Shown here in pieces: positions 24,897 to 32,924 of a DNA stretch of 64,000 nt. The notes under the pieces are model-generated. The model saw nothing but the letters and a program-made list of their open reading frames with translations. It did not search any database and was not told the origin of the DNA. A program made the translations under genes and the position numbers. The stretch covers positions 62,001 to 126,000 of the forward strand of contig CAMJQW010000002.1 in the NCBI GenBank assembly GCA_946408125.1, given 5' to 3'. Each line of letters begins with the position of its first letter. Position 1 is the first letter of the stretch. Origin of the DNA: an uncultured Fibrobacter sp. (lineage in GTDB: Bacteria; Fibrobacterota; Fibrobacteria; Fibrobacterales; Fibrobacteraceae).

Positions 24897-25697
24897 ATGA
24901 CCACTATTGCAGGTTTTGTGGATGAAATGGTCAAGAAGGGCGGCTTAATCCTATTGGCAGCGCGGCCCGGCGTAGGGAAATCTACGCTCGCTTTCAATAT
25001 TGCGGGGAACATGTCTATCGATTGCCATAGGCGTGTTGCATTCTTCTGCATGGAAACGGGCGGTGCATTTTCTGCACAGAGCCTAGTTTGTTCGCGTGCG
25101 CATGTGAAAGTCTCGGCCCTGCGGAACAACAAGGTGACCTCCGCCGAGAAGGACCGAATCGCAGCAACCGCCCGAATTGTCAGGGATGCCCCGCTGTTTG
25201 TTGACGAACGCTGCGACTGGAACATTGCGGAACTCGTGGATACGGTGCGCGAGATGAACAAGGAAAAGAAACTCGATCTCGTCATTGTCGACTACCTGCA
25301 GCTGGTGATGTCTGACAAGGGCGAAACCCGCGAAGAAAAGCTGGAGAATGTCGCCCGCGAGTTGAAAACCCTCGCCTACGAACTCCGCATTCCCATCATC
25401 GTCACCGCGATGCTCAGCCGCCACAACGAGATGGGTGCCGGCCACCCGAAGCTGGAAGAACTGCACGAAATCGGCCTTGCCGCACAGCAGGCAGATTCTG
25501 TCTGGATTCTGGACAGGCGCTATGTGCGCACGCACCGGGACGAGGACAAGCGTCTGGCCAAACTCTACGTGGAGAAGAAGGAAGTTCTTTTAAAATTTTT
25601 CTCGGAGTATTTGGAATTCCGCGACATCGACGAGGACGAATCGAAGGGCGTTTACAGGGATTTCGCAATGACGCCGGAAGAAGATTCCGACAATTAG
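24897..25697 (+). CDS. Stand-alone DnaB/RecA-like ATPase domain
   Basis: 266 residues corresponding to the C-terminal helicase domain of DnaB (or a KaiC/RadA-like RecA fold) without the DnaB N-terminal domain. Walker A is ARPGVGKST (near residue 23), then RVAFFCMET with the glutamate typical of DnaB, Walker B LDLVIVDYLQLVM, then ELRIPIIVTAMLSR where DnaB usually has a sensor QL(S/N)R. ADSVWILDRRYV also follows DnaB order. A complete replicative helicase would be about 450 residues, so this is either a mobile-element helicase core or an ATPase of an unknown system. Driven by island promoter copy C. Confidence 0.8.
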   Translation: MTTIAGFVDEMVKKGGLILLAARPGVGKSTLAFNIAGNMSIDCHRRVAFFCMETGGAFSAQSLVCSRAHVKVSALRNNKVTSAEKDRIAATARIVRDAPLFVDERCDWNIAELVDTVREMNKEKKLDLVIVDYLQLVMSDKGETREEKLENVARELKTLAYELRIPIIVTAMLSRHNEMGAGHPKLEELHEIGLAAQQADSVWILDRRYVRTHRDEDKRLAKLYVEKKEVLLKFFSEYLEFRDIDEDESKGVYRDFAMTPEEDSDN

Positions 25698-25768
25698 AAT
25701 AATTACAATGAATTGTTTTACGCAAACAAATCGTCTAGCACCACTTCACTGTTTACAACACTTGATGA

Positions 25769-25999
25769 ACTTCCGTTCAATATGCCGAATGTCGTTACGA
25801 AAGTGTTCACGATTCCCTTGCGTGTAGCCGTTGCAACGAAGTGCTCTGCTACGACAAGGGTAAATACTACAGCGTAGAAGCCTTGAACGAGAAGGAATAT
25901 TTCCCCATAAATGCGAGCGTTCCAAAGCGGCTGGGGAGCTTTATGCGTGCCGTGTACTATTGGGGCGCCGCCCTCAGCCCAGTCCTGGACTTGAAATGA
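25769..25999 (+). pseudogene. Gene remnant: C-terminal fragment with zinc ribbon
   Basis: The 364-base gap 25698-26061 has no intact gene, but one frame is open from 25769 to TGA 25997 without a start. It reads like a protein C-terminus with a two-CxxC-type ribbon (CRYESVHDSLACSRCNEVLC) then YYSVEALNEKEYF and a helical tail. It is probably the last 70-75 residues of a deleted gene. Confidence 0.4.
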
Positions 26000-26006
26000 A
26001 ATTTTT

Positions 26007-26041
26007 TTGCGGCAGTATTTGTCGCATGTGCGATTTATATT
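26007..26041 (+). promoter_or_regulatory. Island promoter motif, copy D (dyad + TATATT)
   Basis: Dyad 26007-26027 (TTGCG-N11-CGCAT, one mismatch), right half TTGTCGCAT, eight bases, TATATT at 26036-26041; next start at 26062. Confidence 0.62.
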
Positions 26042-26061
26042 TACGGGAAAAGGATATTGAC

Positions 26062-26778
26062 ATGATAAAATTCAAGGATTTGCCCGTAGCGACGGGCAAC
26101 AGCAAGACTTACGCAGGCATCGGGCATCGTGACTTGGGCGGCTTTCGCGAACCGAACACCAGTGAGCCCGTGGAAAACGTGATGGCGTGGATTGCGGGCG
26201 AACTTGAAAAGTTTGGTTACACGTTGAACAGTGGCGGCGCTAAGGGGGCCGATGCGGCTTTTGAATATGGTGTAAAGTCGCCGGCCCGCAAGAACATCTT
26301 CACTCCTGCAGATGCGACGGAAACGACCCGAGCTATCGCGCAGGAACTGCACCCTGCACATGAGCGCTTGCAGGGGCATGCGCTTGATTTGTACGCCCGG
26401 AACACGAACCAGATTTTCGGGTGCAACCTTGACAATACGGTCGATTTTGTGGTGTGCTATACCAAAGACGGCTGCGAATCCCACGAGACTCGCTCCAGGG
26501 AAACGGGCGGCACAGGGCAATCCATCGAGATGGCGACGCGCAAAGGCGCGAAGGTATTCAACATGAAGAACCCCGACTGGTTTGAACGGCTAAAAAAATA
26601 TCTCGTGAACGAGGCTGGAATTGTTGCTGCAAATACTTTGGATTTCCCGAAAACCTTCGTGAAGGGGCCAAGGAATCTTGTGGATTTTGCGTCGCAAAAA
26701 ACAGAGCCGAGTTCTAAACCTGTATCGAAGATGAGTGATAAGCAAATCAAGGCTTTAATGAAATCTATGAAAAGGTGA
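26062..26778 (+). CDS. SLOG-superfamily (YpsA/DprA-like) protein
   Basis: 238 residues. KTYAGIGHRDL opens a Rossmann-like SLOG fold, followed by the signature LNSGGAKGADAAFEYG (near residue 58) and VDFVVCYTKDG...GGTGQSIEMATRKGAKVFNM, which matches the YpsA/DUF2493/DprA-like branch that binds nucleotides or nucleotide-derived ligands. The C-terminal 50 residues are a basic tail (MSDKQIKALMKSMKR). SLOG proteins act in conflict systems as ligand sensors, and similar single-domain versions occur in phages. Start ATG 26062, 20 bases after the -10 element of copy D. It probably leads a three-gene operon. Confidence 0.75.
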   Translation: MIKFKDLPVATGNSKTYAGIGHRDLGGFREPNTSEPVENVMAWIAGELEKFGYTLNSGGAKGADAAFEYGVKSPARKNIFTPADATETTRAIAQELHPAHERLQGHALDLYARNTNQIFGCNLDNTVDFVVCYTKDGCESHETRSRETGGTGQSIEMATRKGAKVFNMKNPDWFERLKKYLVNEAGIVAANTLDFPKTFVKGPRNLVDFASQKTEPSSKPVSKMSDKQIKALMKSMKR

Positions 26779-26804
26779 GTTCGCATAATTGTCAAGGAGG
26801 TCTT

Positions 26805-27623
26805 ATGAAATACGAAGATCGCAGAAGTCAGTCTAAAACCAAATTCAAGAGCGTTTTCATCTTGCAAGTCTATGTGTATCGCTATTATGACGAAAAGATT
26901 GCGTATCGGATTGACAAGGAGGAGATGAAGCGCGAGGGATATGCCCGTCCTGGAATTGACATAATGAGCACGGAAGTAGGTTATTTTCAGACCTTGCATG
27001 CGGCGGAAGCGCGCGTTAAGAAAATTGCCGCCGAAAAGCGGGAAGGCCTATACAGCTTTGAAATCTTGGAAAAACCTCAAGAATGCATGATATATGCCAG
27101 GGATTACTTGACGATTCGGCGTTATCTAAAGGACGGCTCACTTTGGCAAATGAGCAATGTCTCAACTATCCGGCAATATGATGGTAAGAACTATGAATTG
27201 GGCGATACGTGCTTTTACGGGCGCGATTTGAGAACAATTCTCCTCAAAGAAGGGGATATCGTTGAGATTGTGCGAAAGGACTTTGTGGAGTTGGGAATTG
27301 TTTGGGACTTGCCCGCTACAAAGAAGCGGATGAAAAGAATCTGGTCAAGATATACCAAGCGCTTGGGCTCAAATATCGCTTGGATTCACCCCGATAGCAC
27401 TGATGATGGCTATACTACTGTTTCTTATGAAGTTGCGGAAAATGGTGAAATTGGCTTTGGACATTTTCACCCCGCCGTGGTTGATGTGATGCCCCCTTCG
27501 CTGCCGGTACCCAAGAAATATGCACTACAACTTCGCAAGTGCCTGCGAACTTTGCAAAAAGAAGATGAGGAATACTTGCGCGAAAGGGAAAAGGATAAAC
27601 AGGAAGCGATAAAGAAAAAGTGA
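26805..27623 (+). CDS. Unrecognised protein, paralog of the 23479 gene product
   Basis: 272 residues. It shares the full layout of the 200-residue protein at 23479 (FILQVYVY strand, EVGYFQTLHAAE helix, RRYLKDG, EGDIVEI barrel segment, PPSLPVPKKYALQLRK helix), with a 30-residue insertion near residue 180 and a charged C-terminal helix (EEYLREREKDKQEAIKKK). AAGGAGG precedes the ATG at 26805. Same strand and likely same operon as the SLOG gene and the next gene. Confidence 0.75.
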   Translation: MKYEDRRSQSKTKFKSVFILQVYVYRYYDEKIAYRIDKEEMKREGYARPGIDIMSTEVGYFQTLHAAEARVKKIAAEKREGLYSFEILEKPQECMIYARDYLTIRRYLKDGSLWQMSNVSTIRQYDGKNYELGDTCFYGRDLRTILLKEGDIVEIVRKDFVELGIVWDLPATKKRMKRIWSRYTKRLGSNIAWIHPDSTDDGYTTVSYEVAENGEIGFGHFHPAVVDVMPPSLPVPKKYALQLRKCLRTLQKEDEEYLREREKDKQEAIKKK

Positions 27624-27629
27624 GGTCTT

Positions 27630-28286
27630 ATGTATCTAACATATGTTTACCAGTTGGTGGCAACGATCCTTCCGAATGGTGTTGACGGTGAAAAGGTCCA
27701 GCACGATCTTGGAATCTGGACAAAGTTACGTGACGCCAAGAAGCAGATGAAGGATTTCGTGAGAAACGGCAATTTCTATTGCCCCGTTTATTGCTATTCC
27801 ATCCAGTTCCTTCCGCTGAATGACGATTTGGAATACCAATCCGAGCGCAAGATGAACGTCTATTCGCCTGATGGAAAGTTGCAGATCAAGGAATTCAATA
27901 TGATTTCGTGTGGCGCAACTTGGAGCGAGGAACTTTATCTCAATATTCGTGCATTTGTTGATATGGGCCCGCAAAAGAAATCATATTTCGTGCTATACAA
28001 TCACTGGCGCCCAGGGCTTGCGACCAAGTGCGCGCGAATATCCTTCTTGGAGCCGAAATATGAATTGGGCGCATCGTATAACAAATCTATCTGGGTTCTG
28101 AATGACCGCGAGAAAGAAATCTTGTGCAATTTCTTAAAATCGCCAAAGGAACGCAATGAGGATGTCCATAATGTATGGCAGGCAGCAATCTTTGCGTTCA
28201 ACAATGAAGTTGAGGGTGTTGATGAAAGTCGCACTCTGCCATACGACTTACCCATGCCGGATTACAGAAAACTTAGCAATAATTAA
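27630..28286 (+). CDS. Unrecognised protein, possibly distant paralog of preceding gene
   Basis: 218 residues. YVYQLVATILP then LGIWTKLRDAKKQMKDFV and CYSIQFLPL echo the strand-helix-strand N-terminal half of the preceding protein, and LPMPDYRKL recalls its C-terminal helix. The central SH3-like segment is not obvious. It starts six bases after the preceding stop. Its 3' end overlaps the convergent gene by four bases. Confidence 0.65.
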   Translation: MYLTYVYQLVATILPNGVDGEKVQHDLGIWTKLRDAKKQMKDFVRNGNFYCPVYCYSIQFLPLNDDLEYQSERKMNVYSPDGKLQIKEFNMISCGATWSEELYLNIRAFVDMGPQKKSYFVLYNHWRPGLATKCARISFLEPKYELGASYNKSIWVLNDREKEILCNFLKSPKERNEDVHNVWQAAIFAFNNEVEGVDESRTLPYDLPMPDYRKLSNN

Positions 28287-28903
28287 GCTTCTTTCTTTAA
28301 TTTAAAAAGGTTTTGCTCAGATTCGGTAAGAATTGGATTTTTCCCGGATGCCCAAAGGATAAAGTCTATCTTTTTAATATTTTCAATTTTTGTCTCTGGA
28401 TTATGCTTGTCGAATTCTGTAATGATAATTTTTCCCTGATCGGTATTAATAAAACTATCGTATCCGTTGCGTAATTGTTCATAAATGGCGATAATTTTAT
28501 TCATTCTTTTTTTTTCGTCTTTATCCGTTGCATTGTTCTTTTTTACGGGAACTTTAATTCCCAACTGATGAATAACGACAATGCTATCCCAAATAGGCAT
28601 TTTAGGATTTAGTGTGTGAAGCATTTTACTTGCGAAAGATGCTTCCATCCTTTTTGTTTTGTCCCTTAAATCATTTAGAATATCTTCAAACTGCGGTTCT
28701 TTCGAGGATTTATGAAATTTATAAAATGTTTGGAAAAATTCTTTTTTCCACGTTTGATTCCTTCTTACTTTATAAAAGTAAGAGAATTTTTTTTGGAAAT
28801 TCTCCTTATCTAGAGGATTTATATTTCCATTAATTGTATTATAGAGCTTGACTCCGCCTTCAATTTTTCCCCAATCAATTCTTTTCCAATCGATTTTTCT
28901 CAT
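28283..28903 (-). CDS. Unrecognised AT-rich protein
   Basis: 206 residues, AT-rich, Lys/Asn-rich, on the opposite strand to its neighbours. A mostly helical prediction; EASFASKMLHTLNPKMPIWDSIVV is a strikingly conserved-looking core, of a type seen in helix-hairpin-helix glycosylase-like hypothetical proteins, but I cannot place it firmly. AGGAG sits eight bases before the ATG at 28903. Composition matches the antisense nuclease-like gene at 22463-23308, so both may have arrived by similar insertions. Confidence 0.6.
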   Translation of the reverse strand: MRKIDWKRIDWGKIEGGVKLYNTINGNINPLDKENFQKKFSYFYKVRRNQTWKKEFFQTFYKFHKSSKEPQFEDILNDLRDKTKRMEASFASKMLHTLNPKMPIWDSIVVIHQLGIKVPVKKNNATDKDEKKRMNKIIAIYEQLRNGYDSFINTDQGKIIITEFDKHNPETKIENIKKIDFILWASGKNPILTESEQNLFKLKKEA

Positions 28904-29020
28904 TTTTCAACTCCTTTTGCCGTGCAATTGCGGCAAATACGTTTTATCATTCATAAATATACTCCCAAAACAAGCTAAACAGCACTTTTCCTTTAAAAAT
29001 TGTGTTTTAGGGCATCTCCA

Positions 29021-29055
29021 ATGCGACAGTAGTTGTCGCATAGTGAAATTATATT
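29021..29055 (+). promoter_or_regulatory. Island promoter motif, copy E (best dyad + TATATT)
   Basis: ATGCGACA (29021-29028) and TGTCGCAT (29034-29041) make perfect 8-bp arms; after eight bases TATATT at 29050-29055. The Fic gene starts at 29072. Confidence 0.7.
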
Positions 29056-29071
29056 GCCTAACGGAGGCAAT

Positions 29072-29605
29072 ATGCAGAATGAAAAAGATATTGATACGCG
29101 GTCGTTGGTTGACGTGGTGACGGATTACGCCTTTGCGCTTGATACGCTTGACGATTACGATCACCAGAGGCTTACGCTGCGCAAGTGCGCTGCCGTAGAA
29201 AAGTTCCATGCGACTTACGAGAACGCGATGGCGGCGATTCAGGGGCTCAAGAAAAAGTTCGGCGGTAGCGAACTGTTTGCGCACGAGAAAGATGAGTCTT
29301 TCAAAAGTAGCATCGGGCAGATTTACCAGACGTTTGGCGGCGCAGAGCTTTACCCGAGTGTCGAGCAGAAAGCAGCGATGCTCCTCTATCTCGTCACGAA
29401 GAACCATTCGTTCAGCGACGGCAACAAACGCATTGCGGCAACTCTCTTCCTGTGGTTCTTGCTGAATAACGGTATCTTGTACAAGGATGACGGTTCCAAG
29501 CGAATTGCCGACGCGACGCTCGTGACCATGACGCTGATGATAGCCGAGAGCCGCCCCGAAGACATGGAAACGATGGTGAAAATCGTGGTGAACTTGATGG
29601 GATAA
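29072..29605 (+). CDS. Fic/Doc-fold protein (RhuM-type C-terminal domain)
   Basis: 177 residues. The Fic motif NHSFSDGNKR (catalytic His112) fits HxFx(D/E)GNxR, followed by IAATLFLWFLLNNG. Fic enzymes transfer AMP or related groups from nucleotides to target hydroxyls; the GNKR ending is shared with Doc-type kinases and RhuM C-terminal domains. The N-terminal 100 residues are helical and lack an obvious inhibitory (S/T)xxxE(G/N) motif. No antitoxin gene is adjacent. GGAGG lies before the ATG at 29072. Controlled by island promoter copy E. Confidence 0.82.
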   Translation: MQNEKDIDTRSLVDVVTDYAFALDTLDDYDHQRLTLRKCAAVEKFHATYENAMAAIQGLKKKFGGSELFAHEKDESFKSSIGQIYQTFGGAELYPSVEQKAAMLLYLVTKNHSFSDGNKRIAATLFLWFLLNNGILYKDDGSKRIADATLVTMTLMIAESRPEDMETMVKIVVNLMG

Positions 29606-29610
29606 TGAAA

Positions 29611-29640
29611 GGAGATCCCCGCCTGCGCGGGGATGACAGA
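29611..29640. repeat. Dispersed ATCCCCGC repeat
   Basis: GGAGATCCCCGCCTGCGCGG then GGATGACAGA. A perfect 8-bp stem at 29615-29634 with a CTGC loop and no following T-run, so not a typical terminator. Shares its arms with 1645-1690 and 63496-63516. Confidence 0.6.
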
Positions 29641-29642
29641 GT

Positions 29643-30380
29643 ATGGTTGGCGAAAAGTACACAAAAAGACAGTTGTGGATTTGCGGGGACATTCACGGCG
29701 AATTGTCCGGGCTTGTCCGAAATGCGGTGAACTGCGGAATATCGTGCGCTGATGTCCTGGTTGTCGGTGATTTTGGAGTGGGTTTCGGTCGCCCGAAATC
29801 GATGGATGTTGCCTATGGAAAGGTTCGTGCCACGCTTGAGAAAAATGATATTTGCATATACACGATTCGCGGCAATCACGATGACCCCGCATTTTTCGAT
29901 GGAAGGCACGATTTTGACCGACTGCATTTTTTGCCGGACCATCACATAATCGAACTTTGCGGCAAGAAGATTTACACTATCGGTGGAGCAGTCTCTGCCG
30001 ACATTGATTTGGTTGACCCATTGAGCCGCAAGTCGCGGCGAATGATAAACGATTCCTTAATCAAGTTCGGCTCTTCCAAACGCGTCTGGTGGCCGGATGA
30101 GGCTCCCATGCAGTTTGCCGAGGGTCTCCCCGAAACTGCCAATATTGTTGTGTCGCACGAGGCTCCGCTTTCATTTGATCCGCTCCTTATGCAGGCTGAT
30201 TATATGCGCAACGAAACCTTTCTGAAGATTGTCGAATCGCGCAAGTACTTGGATTATGTTCTGTCGCATGTCAAACCAGCCTCGTGGTTTTATGGGCATT
30301 ATCACTGCCATTTTGAGGGCAGTTACCAAAACACACTTTATCGCTGCTTGGATATCGCAGAAATGACACAGATTACTTGA
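29643..30380 (+). CDS. Calcineurin-like metallophosphoesterase
   Basis: 245 residues with all metallophosphoesterase motifs: GDIHGE, VVGDFGVGFG, RGNHDDP, VVSHEAP and GHYHCHFEG. Cytoplasmic, binuclear metal enzyme; the substrate (nucleotide, cyclic nucleotide or phosphoprotein) cannot be deduced. It follows the Fic gene across a repeat and is probably cotranscribed with it and the next gene. Confidence 0.88.
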   Translation: MVGEKYTKRQLWICGDIHGELSGLVRNAVNCGISCADVLVVGDFGVGFGRPKSMDVAYGKVRATLEKNDICIYTIRGNHDDPAFFDGRHDFDRLHFLPDHHIIELCGKKIYTIGGAVSADIDLVDPLSRKSRRMINDSLIKFGSSKRVWWPDEAPMQFAEGLPETANIVVSHEAPLSFDPLLMQADYMRNETFLKIVESRKYLDYVLSHVKPASWFYGHYHCHFEGSYQNTLYRCLDIAEMTQIT

Positions 30381-30390
30381 GGGCATTGCT

Positions 30391-31101
30391 ATGAATGATC
30401 ATTTAATGAGAATCGCATTCCCTGTCAAATGGGAAGTCCTTGAAAACTTCTACAAGGACGTCGAGGGCGGCTTGGAAAAACTCGAGAAGATGAAGAAATC
30501 CTGCAGAATCGAACAGGATGATCATGTGTTTTATGAAGAACACGAACTGCATTACGCATCGGTGAATTTTGAATTTCTTTATGACCGTCGGCGCAAACTG
30601 AATGCGGAATTCATCTGGACTGAAGAAAATCTCGACAAGTTGATTCGGCTCGACCAGCACATTCGCAAGCTGGAATACGAAATGTACCAGAAGTTCGTTG
30701 AAATCAAGCGGGATCTTGACGGCCTCATTGCGCAAGGGCACAATGTTTATAAGGACTATCAGGTCGAGGGCGAAATCGATTATGACGAGATGTACATTGA
30801 CGACGAAGAACATGAGCGTAAATACGATTGGCCGTGCAGAATGTTGCAATATTATGCAAACTTCAAACTGCTCGACTGGTTCTCCTTTGGTGACGGTCAA
30901 GAACCGGAAGATCCGCGTGACGAGAACTGCATCTTTGAAGCCTGGGGAAAATGGCTGAATTACGATTACTTCGTAAAAAACGGAATGACCGTATTTTTAT
31001 GCCACTTGATGGACGAATGTCATTGGAGCCTGTATTCGTACAGCGACATTGTGAATATGGACTTGAGGTGCTTTTACCTTAATTACGATATAATGCTTTA
31101 G
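30391..31101 (+). CDS. Unrecognised acidic protein
   Basis: 236 residues, acidic, Tyr/Trp-rich, no signal peptide or membrane segment. The first half is helical with coiled-coil character (VLENFYKDVEGGLEKLEKMKK, LDKLIRLDQHIRKLEYEMYQKF). An acidic stretch EGEIDYDEMYIDDEEHERKYDW precedes an aromatic-rich C-terminus. It starts ten bases after the phosphoesterase stop. Function unknown. Confidence 0.65.
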   Translation: MNDHLMRIAFPVKWEVLENFYKDVEGGLEKLEKMKKSCRIEQDDHVFYEEHELHYASVNFEFLYDRRRKLNAEFIWTEENLDKLIRLDQHIRKLEYEMYQKFVEIKRDLDGLIAQGHNVYKDYQVEGEIDYDEMYIDDEEHERKYDWPCRMLQYYANFKLLDWFSFGDGQEPEDPRDENCIFEAWGKWLNYDYFVKNGMTVFLCHLMDECHWSLYSYSDIVNMDLRCFYLNYDIML

Positions 31102-31120
31102 ACTTACACGAAATGTTAAT

Positions 31121-31840
31121 ATGACCATTAAACTCTCAAAAAGTCGATCATTTGAGCAGATTGCCCGTACATTCTGGGATGACCTGGTCAACGCAATCCT
31201 GGTTCCCGGTGAATACGGGTATTCCCCTTCCGAGGGGGAGATGCTTTGCGCATATAATGACATGAAGAGCCGGCATCCGGAATGTGAATGTATTGTCCAG
31301 CGAACGGAAAGGAGTACAAACGATTTCTTCGAGCCGGGCAACAAAATCGGTGAAATCCGGATTATTAGGAGATGGGATGCGGGAGAGACTTCCGTCGAAT
31401 TCATCCAGAACGCTTCGACGCATTATGTGCGATTCCAGTCCAAAGATGTGAACCCTTTTTCCCTCAGGGTCGATTACTGCGACCTTCCAAAGAGTATAAA
31501 GAATTTCGAGGAGTTCATCGAGAAATTCCCAGAATATACGGAAAAACTCGAAAAAAAGAGGCTCGAATACGAAAAAAAGCTAAAAATTGAAAAGATGACG
31601 GAGAGCAGTATCAGGGCGAGCGTTTCGCAGGTGCTGAAACCGATGGGGTACGGGTGGTCCTTGACAGAACGGGAACATGAGTATCTGCTCAAAATTTTCG
31701 CACCCGGAATTCTAATTGGAGTGGTGCTCAATGCCAGGAATTTTGCCCAGAGAATTGCTGCACTGCCGGCGGTAATCGTACAAATGGAAAATTTATTTAA
31801 CAACTTGACATTTCCGATACAAATTTCGATAACGATATAG
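31121..31840 (+). CDS. MoxR/vWA-associated protein, paralog of the 34231 gene product
   Basis: 239 residues, no known domain. Its C-terminal half matches the product at 34231-35055: FEEFIEKFPEYTEKLEKKR / IRAFLEKYPEYEKEAEGIA, then SIRASVSQVLKPMGYGWSLT / SIEAIVPQIMSQSGYEWNLQ, YLLKIFAPG...IGVVLNARNFAQRIAALPAVI / YILRVKMKK...VEITLSQNNFANKIPGILNVV. The two paralogs bracket the MoxR-vWA gene pair, which argues they are components of that system, perhaps substrate adaptors. Starts 19 bases after the preceding gene and ends 13 bases before the MoxR gene. Confidence 0.7.
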   Translation: MTIKLSKSRSFEQIARTFWDDLVNAILVPGEYGYSPSEGEMLCAYNDMKSRHPECECIVQRTERSTNDFFEPGNKIGEIRIIRRWDAGETSVEFIQNASTHYVRFQSKDVNPFSLRVDYCDLPKSIKNFEEFIEKFPEYTEKLEKKRLEYEKKLKIEKMTESSIRASVSQVLKPMGYGWSLTEREHEYLLKIFAPGILIGVVLNARNFAQRIAALPAVIVQMENLFNNLTFPIQISITI

Positions 31841-31853
31841 TGGAGAACGTTAT

Positions 31854-32924
31854 ATGGCAGTACGCATAAATGCGCGGGAACTGGAAAACCTCTTGGCTGC
31901 GACTCCCGCATCGCAGAACATAATGCTCACGGGCAAACACGGAATCGGCAAGTCGCAGATCCTGGAGAAGTTCTTTACGGCACATGGCGAGCGTGTGGTG
32001 ATCCTGTTTTTGGGGCAGATGAGCGACCCCGGCGACCTGATAGGCCTCCCACGGCTCGATGAGATGAGCGGCAAGACGCTGTTCATGCCGCCTTACTGGT
32101 TCCCGACGGACGGCAAGCCCGTGGTCCTTTTCCTGGACGAACTGAACAGAGCCCGCCCCGAGGTGCTGCAGACAATCATGGACCTGACGCTCAACCGCAC
32201 GCTCGCGGGCCGCAAGTTGCCCGAGGGCTCGCGCGTGATTAGCGCGGTGAACGACGGCGAGGAATACCAGCTGACGGATTTGGATCCGGCACTCGTGAGT
32301 CGATTCAACATCTACGAATTCAAGCCTACCGCGCAGGAATGGCTCCTGTGGGCATCTAAAGCGGGGCTCGATTCCCGCGTAATCGACTTCATCTCGGAAT
32401 ATCCGGAAATGCTTGATGGTGCCGCCTTTACCCGCGAGGACCAGGGGCTCGAAAAATCGCCCGACCGCCGCGGGTGGGAACGCGTATCGAAGGTTTTGCA
32501 GACGAACGAGGTTACGCCGCTCCTGAAGACGGTCATTGCGGGCATCATCGGAATGCCTGCCGCATCCAAGTTCTTCGCGACGATAAACCAGAAGAAGCTC
32601 CCCAGCGCGAGGGAAATCCTGCTTGGCGATTTCGCGAAGCAGAAGACGGCACTCAAAAGGTGTTCTACGCCGGAACTTGCCTCCGTGAACGAATCCGTAT
32701 TCCGCTTTATCGAGACGAATGGCTACGAGGAGAAGGATGCCGCGAAGGTGACGGCGAACTTTGCCGCCTATTTCGATTACCTCTCGGGCGAGAAGTTCCG
32801 CGAGGCGCAGGCTCATTTCGCGAACCTGTATTCCTCCTCGCTTTATCCTGCCACCATGACGTTCGTCATCATGAAGTGCCCCGAACTGTATAAGAAGATT
32901 ACGGAGTTCGTCAGGTCGATATGA
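31854..32924 (+). CDS. MoxR-family AAA+ ATPase
   Basis: 356 residues. AAA+ core with Walker A GKHGIGKSQ (near residue 28), Walker B PVVLFLDELNRA, sensor-1 region RVISAVNDGEEYQLTDLDPALVSRFNIYEF with the conserved Asp/Arg-finger segment typical of MoxR/RavA-like ATPases, and an alpha-helical C-terminal lid. MoxR ATPases act with vWA proteins as chaperone-like assembly or remodelling machines. The stop overlaps the vWA start (ATGA), so the pair is translationally coupled. Confidence 0.9.
   Translation: MAVRINARELENLLAATPASQNIMLTGKHGIGKSQILEKFFTAHGERVVILFLGQMSDPGDLIGLPRLDEMSGKTLFMPPYWFPTDGKPVVLFLDELNRARPEVLQTIMDLTLNRTLAGRKLPEGSRVISAVNDGEEYQLTDLDPALVSRFNIYEFKPTAQEWLLWASKAGLDSRVIDFISEYPEMLDGAAFTREDQGLEKSPDRRGWERVSKVLQTNEVTPLLKTVIAGIIGMPAASKFFATINQKKLPSAREILLGDFAKQKTALKRCSTPELASVNESVFRFIETNGYEEKDAAKVTANFAAYFDYLSGEKFREAQAHFANLYSSSLYPATMTFVIMKCPELYKKITEFVRSI

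Noticed and set aside
29615..29634. Intrinsic terminator after the Fic gene
   Set aside because: The stem is strong but no T-run follows on either strand; the same arms recur elsewhere, so it is listed as a dispersed repeat.
29072..30380. Fic toxin with adjacent antitoxin
   Set aside because: The next gene is a metallophosphoesterase with all catalytic motifs, not an antitoxin, and no small antitoxin frame precedes the Fic gene.
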